Part shown: piece by piece, positions 6,069-7,338 of the stretch
How positions within the stretch are numbered: the first letter of the stretch is position 1
Layout: the number at the start of each line of letters is the position of its first letter
Source: Acidobacteriaceae bacterium
GTDB lineage: Bacteria; Acidobacteriota; Terriglobia; Terriglobales; Acidobacteriaceae
Length of the DNA: 7,338 bases
Assembly (NCBI GenBank): GCA_003132825.1
Contig: PKYX01000264.1
Location: 7,975-15,312 of the forward strand
Direction: 5' to 3'
The notes under the pieces: model-generated
Seen by the model: only the letters and a program-made list of their open reading frames with translations
Database searches by the model: none
What the model was told of the DNA's origin: nothing
Translations under genes and position numbers: made by a program

Positions 6069-7338
6069 GGAAGATTCCTCGTTCCCACCGCCGTCTTCAA
6101 CTGCTCGAGTGCCGTCATATAGGAAGCCAGGGCCTGGCGGTAGGCCAACTGGATGGCGCGATAGCTGCGCTCGGCGTCGAGAAAATCGAGCAGCGTGGCG
6201 GCGCCGCGGCGGTAGGCGTACTCGCTGATATCGCGCGAGTCCTGCGCCTGCTTCAGATATCCGGCGACATAGAGTTGCACGACTTCGTCGTTGCTTTTCA
6301 AGCCTTCGTAGGCGTTCGATACGTCGCCCAATACCGTGTCGCTGGCCAGTTGTTGCGTTTCCTGCGCCTGGGTCAGAGCGAAGCGGGTGCGCGCGATTTC
6401 GCCCTGGTTGCGGTTGAAGATGGGCAGAGGCATGCTGAAAAACAGTGAAGCCGAACTGACCCCTCCGACATGCGTGTAGTCTCCGGTGCCGGTGATGTCC
6501 TGCTTGCCATTGGCCTGCGCCAGAAGGATCTGGCTCTGGGCAGCCGTCACACCCAATTGTGCGGCCCGCAAATCGGGTCGCAGGTTCAGAGCCTTGGCCT
6601 GCAAATCCTCGACGCTGGCCTGGAGCGGCTGATAGGCCAAATCGCCGATCACATCGAAGTTCGCCGGCACCGCGTCGTAGCCGAGCAGCTCGCGCAAACT
6701 GACCAGAGCCTGCACTCGCGCCAGGCGCGCGGAAGAAACATCGGTCTGAAACTGCAACAACTGCAGCTTGATCTTGAGATAGTCGCCTTCGCTGATCGCG
6801 CCTGCTTTGTATTGCGCCTCGCCTACGTCCACGGTTTGCTGGAAACTCTTCAAGTCCTGCTCGGCAAATTGCAGCGTCGATTCGGCCAGCAGAACGTCGA
6901 CAAATTGCTGCCCCACGTTAAACGCGAGGGTGCGTTCGGCGTCGGTCACCTGGGAGACGGTCACCGCAGTCTGATCCTTGGCGGCTTGGAGACGGCGCTG
7001 GCGCTTGCCGCCACGTTCGAACAGGTATCCCAGGCCGAGATCGAACTGCTGGCTCTCGTTCAGATAATCCGAGGAAAAGTTATCGGGCTGAAAGATCGGG
7101 ATGAATTGCGCGTCCCCGACCAGGGTGGGGTTCGGACGCAGGTTGGCGGTGATTTCTTGCGCCTGATTCTGCTTGATCAGAGTACGCTCGGCTCTGAGTG
7201 TATGGTTGTGCGCGAGCCCCAAGTCGATGGCCTGGTCAAGCGTGATGAGGGTCGCGCTTTGACCCGCGCCGACTCCACCGAGCAGCAGGAAAAATGCGAG
7301 GGTCAGAGCAACGCTCTGGCCGTATCTGGAGCGCAGCG
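6065..7338 (-). CDS. TolC/CzcC-family outer-membrane efflux channel (N-terminus cut by window edge)
   Basis: The minus-strand frame stays open to the window edge, showing 423 residues before TGA at 6065-6067. The TTG at 7222 is internal. Upstream of it the frame reads 'RYGQSVALTLAFFLLLGGVGAGQSATLITLDQAIDLGLAHN', a Sec signal peptide followed by the usual first OEP helix, so only a few residues before the signal are missing. No lipobox Cys is visible in the part seen, unlike CusC. OEP repeat one has 'LRPNPTLVG' and 'LGLGYLFERGGKRQRR', the typical lead into the long coiled-coil helix. Repeat two has 'LNLRPDLRAAQLGVTAAQSQ' and 'PLPIFNRNQGEIARTR', a well-kept strand/helix junction. Homotrimers of this family form the outer-membrane barrel and the periplasmic helical tunnel. 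Its 3' end overlaps the adaptor start. The operon promoter must lie beyond the right edge. Confidence 0.95.
   Translation of the reverse strand, partial: LRSRYGQSVALTLAFFLLLGGVGAGQSATLITLDQAIDLGLAHNHTLRAERTLIKQNQAQEITANLRPNPTLVGDAQFIPIFQPDNFSSDYLNESQQFDLGLGYLFERGGKRQRRLQAAKDQTAVTVSQVTDAERTLAFNVGQQFVDVLLAESTLQFAEQDLKSFQQTVDVGEAQYKAGAISEGDYLKIKLQLLQFQTDVSSARLARVQALVSLRELLGYDAVPANFDVIGDLAYQPLQASVEDLQAKALNLRPDLRAAQLGVTAAQSQILLAQANGKQDITGTGDYTHVGGVSSASLFFSMPLPIFNRNQGEIARTRFALTQAQETQQLASDTVLGDVSNAYEGLKSNDEVVQLYVAGYLKQAQDSRDISEYAYRRGAATLLDFLDAERSYRAIQLAYRQALASYMTALEQLKTAVGTRNLP

Overview
The window reads as ordinary chromosome from a GC-rich, double-membraned bacterium. My best guess is Acidobacteriota (Terriglobia/Koribacter type). 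This rests on the overall character of the RND pump proteins and on a secreted protein whose mature N-terminus carries a 'VARALRKDKEK' segment that I associate with that phylum. No 16S rRNA or other marker gene is present, so the assignment is an inference.

Layout. (1) Positions 1-255 (+) hold the C-terminal tail of a Gfo/Idh/MocA-type oxidoreductase that begins outside the window. (2) After a 98-bp convergent gap with no clear terminator, positions 354-1109 (-) encode a secreted protein of 251 residues with no recognised function. (3) Positions 1110-1669 have no gene of normal size. They hold a possible 40-residue membrane peptide gene (1410-1532, -) preceded by a compact candidate control region (promoter-like boxes, a 14-bp palindrome and a hairpin that masks the ribosome binding site), plus two hairpins. 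(4) From 1670 to the right edge, all on the minus strand, lies a tripartite heavy-metal efflux operon in the order outer-membrane channel (TolC/CzcC-like, 5' end cut by the window), periplasmic adaptor lipoprotein (CzcB/CusB-like), inner-membrane RND pump (CzcA/CusA-like).

How the genes work together. The three efflux proteins would form a proton-driven channel through both membranes. The pump keeps the Asp/Asp/Glu signature in transmembrane segment 4 that is typical of divalent-cation exporters (Zn/Co/Cd/Ni type). My alignment from memory finds none of the copper-binding methionines of CusA at the two sites I could place, so a Cu/Ag role looks less likely. Channel and adaptor overlap by 4 bp (ATGA) and are probably translationally coupled. 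Adaptor and pump are separated by 151 bp holding an inverted-repeat element. The pump start has no good ribosome binding site but directly abuts the stop codon (TGA-ATG) of a very short open frame, which suggests re-initiation.

No metal-responsive regulator, P-type ATPase, mobile element, CRISPR array or RNA gene is visible. The efflux operon itself is a known kind of system. The least explained parts are the 40-residue frame with its upstream control region, the adaptor-pump spacer, and the secreted 251-residue protein.
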